This document shows positions 62,434 through 64,000 of a stretch of 64,000 bases of DNA, piece by piece. How positions within the stretch are numbered: position 1 is the first letter of the stretch; each line of letters begins with the position of its first letter. The position numbers were made by a program, and so were the translations under genes. The DNA comes from Alkalicoccus halolimnae. Lineage in GTDB: Bacteria > Bacillota > Bacilli > Bacillales > Salisediminibacteriaceae. The notes under the pieces were generated by a model, which was given only the letters and a program-made list of their open reading frames with translations, ran no database searches and had not been told where the DNA came from. Where the stretch lies: contig NZ_CP144914.1 in assembly GCF_008014775.2 (NCBI RefSeq), positions 2,170,001 through 2,234,000 of the forward strand, written 5' to 3'.

Positions 62434-64000
62434 TTAAGCTATTGGCATTCTTTCATTTGAAATGATTTTTCGATTCGTTAAATTCAGCATGATGTCGCGG
62501 AGCTCATTGTTTTCCTGGTTATTAAACTGCTGAAGAAGATGTTCAATTTCCACCAAAGGAAGAGCAATTGCTTTTCCTAAATAAATTTTTGGGAAAACCT
62601 GCTCTTCATGAACTTCTTCGGAATTAAGAAGCTCTTCATACAACTTTTCTCCGGCACGCATCCCAGTAAAACGAATTGGTATTTCATCCTCCGTATATCC
62701 GCTCAAATGAATTAAATTTTTCGCAAGATCAACTATTTTTACAGGGTTCCCCATATCTAGTACAAATGTTTCTCCCCCTCTTGCAAGAGCTCCCGCCTGA
62801 AGAACGAGTCTTGATGCTTCAGGAATAGTCATAAAATACCGAATCATTTCCGGATGAGTTACAGTGACGGGACCCCCTTCTTCAATTTGTTTCTTAAATA
62901 AAGGAATGACACTTCCATTGCTGCCCAGAACGTTTCCAAACCGAACAACGGTAAATATAGTGGAGCTTCTTTGATTCATATGATAAATCAGCATTTCAGC
63001 AAGTCTTTTCGATGCACCCATAACGCTTGTCGGATTAACTGCTTTATCAGTAGAAACCATTACAAATGTTTCTACATTTGCAGCATCGGCCGCTTCAGCT
63101 ACGTTCAAGGACCCCAGTGTATTGTTCTTTACAGCTTCGTGAGGATTATCTTCCATCAACGGCACATGTTTATGAGCTGCCGCGTGATATATTTGATTCG
63201 GTCTATGTTTAATTACTACTTCATGCATACGATCCCTATCCTGGATATCTGCAATTACTGTAATGAGTTCCGTTTCCACTTTTTCTTTGTGAAGCTCCAT
63301 GGAAATATGATATATACTGTTTTCTCCATGACCCACTAATATGAGAGTCGCAGGTTTATATTTTATAATCTGCCTGCACAGTTCAGAACCTATCGAGCCC
63401 CCTGCTCCGGTAACTAAAATTACTTTACCGGCAATTCCTCCTTGAATGTCTTCATCGTTTAATTTCACCTGCTCCCTGCCTAGCAGGTCTTCAGGTGAAA
63501 CATCCTGCAGCTGACTGACGGATAATTTACCTGTTACCAGATCTTCTATCATAGGAAGAACCTGAGTTTTTATATTAGTTTTTAAACAGGACATATAGAT
63601 CTGCTGCAGTTTTTCTCTTTCCAGAGAAGGAATTGTGATAACGATCCGTTCAATATTGTACAGCCTGGCGATCACCGGAATGCTGGATGTGCCTCCAGTT
63701 ACCGGCAGTGATAGTATATCCAGTCCTTTTTTATGCGGATCATCGTCTACGAAAACTACCGGCTTAAGATCACACTCTCTATTTTGAAGAAGTTGTCTTG
63801 CAAGCATCATTCCAGCCGAACCTGCACCTACTATCATTGTTTTCTTTTTGTCCTTAATCTGTTTGAATTCTTTATCTTTTTTGAACCTCCAGTAAAATCT
63901 TGCGCCGCCTATTCCAAGTATCATTAATACCCAGGTTACAAAAAGTACCCTGTACTGCACATATGAAAATATAATTAATTGAATGGCCCCGTTTAGTACA
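62434..64000 (-). CDS. Membrane UDP-sugar 4,6-dehydratase, EpsC/CapD-like (partial)
   Basis: The gene runs off the right edge; at least 522 residues are visible of an expected ~600. The open frame continues to the last base through a membrane helix (NGAIQLIIFSY... and VLFVTWVLMILGIG), so a GTG at 63960 is not its start. A CoA-binding-like Rossmann domain (TMIVGAGSAGMMLARQ) is followed by the catalytic SDR domain: VTGAGGSIGSELCRQ, HAAAHKHVPLMEDNP and VSTDKAVNPTSVMGASKR. It makes the 4-keto-6-deoxy sugar used by the aminotransferase downstream. Confidence 0.93.
   Translation of the reverse strand, partial: VLNGAIQLIIFSYVQYRVLFVTWVLMILGIGGARFYWRFKKDKEFKQIKDKKKTMIVGAGSAGMMLARQLLQNRECDLKPVVFVDDDPHKKGLDILSLPVTGGTSSIPVIARLYNIERIVITIPSLEREKLQQIYMSCLKTNIKTQVLPMIEDLVTGKLSVSQLQDVSPEDLLGREQVKLNDEDIQGGIAGKVILVTGAGGSIGSELCRQIIKYKPATLILVGHGENSIYHISMELHKEKVETELITVIADIQDRDRMHEVVIKHRPNQIYHAAAHKHVPLMEDNPHEAVKNNTLGSLNVAEAADAANVETFVMVSTDKAVNPTSVMGASKRLAEMLIYHMNQRSSTIFTVVRFGNVLGSNGSVIPLFKKQIEEGGPVTVTHPEMIRYFMTIPEASRLVLQAGALARGGETFVLDMGNPVKIVDLAKNLIHLSGYTEDEIPIRFTGMRAGEKLYEELLNSEEVHEEQVFPKIYLGKAIALPLVEIEHLLQQFNNQENNELRDIMLNLTNRKIISNERMPIA

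Overview
The window is chromosomal DNA of a low-to-moderate GC Bacillaceae bacterium. The evidence is AGGAGG-type ribosome sites, typical SigA promoters, a CtsR operator and long gene-order conservation with Bacillus subtilis. From left to right the recognised blocks are ctaA, the yla genes, suhB/yktC-ykzI-yktB-yktA, speA, slp, pdhDCBA, ykyA, def, rpoY-rnjA, ktrC and dapHL. Extremely acidic linkers in secreted and E2 proteins, two KtrA/C-type potassium-uptake subunits and two MscS channels suggest a halo- or alkaliphilic relative, but the genus cannot be fixed from sequence alone. No prophage, intact insertion sequence, CRISPR array or rRNA operon was seen.

Region 1 (1-12.5 kb) is core: haem A synthase end, Dps, YlaN, PhoH2, small Yla proteins, an inositol-phosphatase, YktAB and arginine decarboxylase SpeA. 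The speA leader has interleaved inverted repeats that could form a pseudoknot. Region 2 (13.5-24 kb) holds the small lipoprotein Slp, the pyruvate dehydrogenase operon (pdhABCD on the minus strand), YkyA, peptide deformylase and the RNA polymerase epsilon/RNase J1 operon. Region 3 (24-31.4 kb) has two divergent RCK/MscS gene pairs (potassium uptake control and osmotic release) flanking the diaminopimelate genes dapH-dapL.

Region 4 (31-50 kb) is looser: LrgAB and CstA (both linked to pyruvate transport in bacilli), tRNA-Val, a PgpA-family protein, YjcG/YjcF, a nitroreductase, small lipoproteins, a CapA-type phosphatase, ClpE under a textbook CtsR promoter, an oxidoreductase, and a secreted metallo-beta-lactamase/HhH lipoprotein with DUF3006. 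Region 5 (50-54.9 kb) has an acetyltransferase, a DEAD-box helicase, an aldehyde dehydrogenase and a short-chain dehydrogenase. Region 6 (55-64 kb, all minus strand) is an exopolysaccharide cluster: EpsC-, EpsN- and EpsL-like enzymes, a SinR-like regulator inside the run, chain-length regulator and tyrosine kinase, a GT4 glycosyltransferase, then FemAB-like and GNAT transferases. It continues past the right edge.

The most unusual feature is a set of dispersed intergenic repeats between about 12.5 and 47.7 kb. I call them R1a (about 310 bp with terminal inverted repeats), R1b (same GC-rich core, different ends) and R2 (about 320 bp with short inverted ends). They occur whole, truncated, inverted and joined to one another, always between genes. 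They produce several spurious open frames and look like non-autonomous mobile elements or structured intergenic elements.
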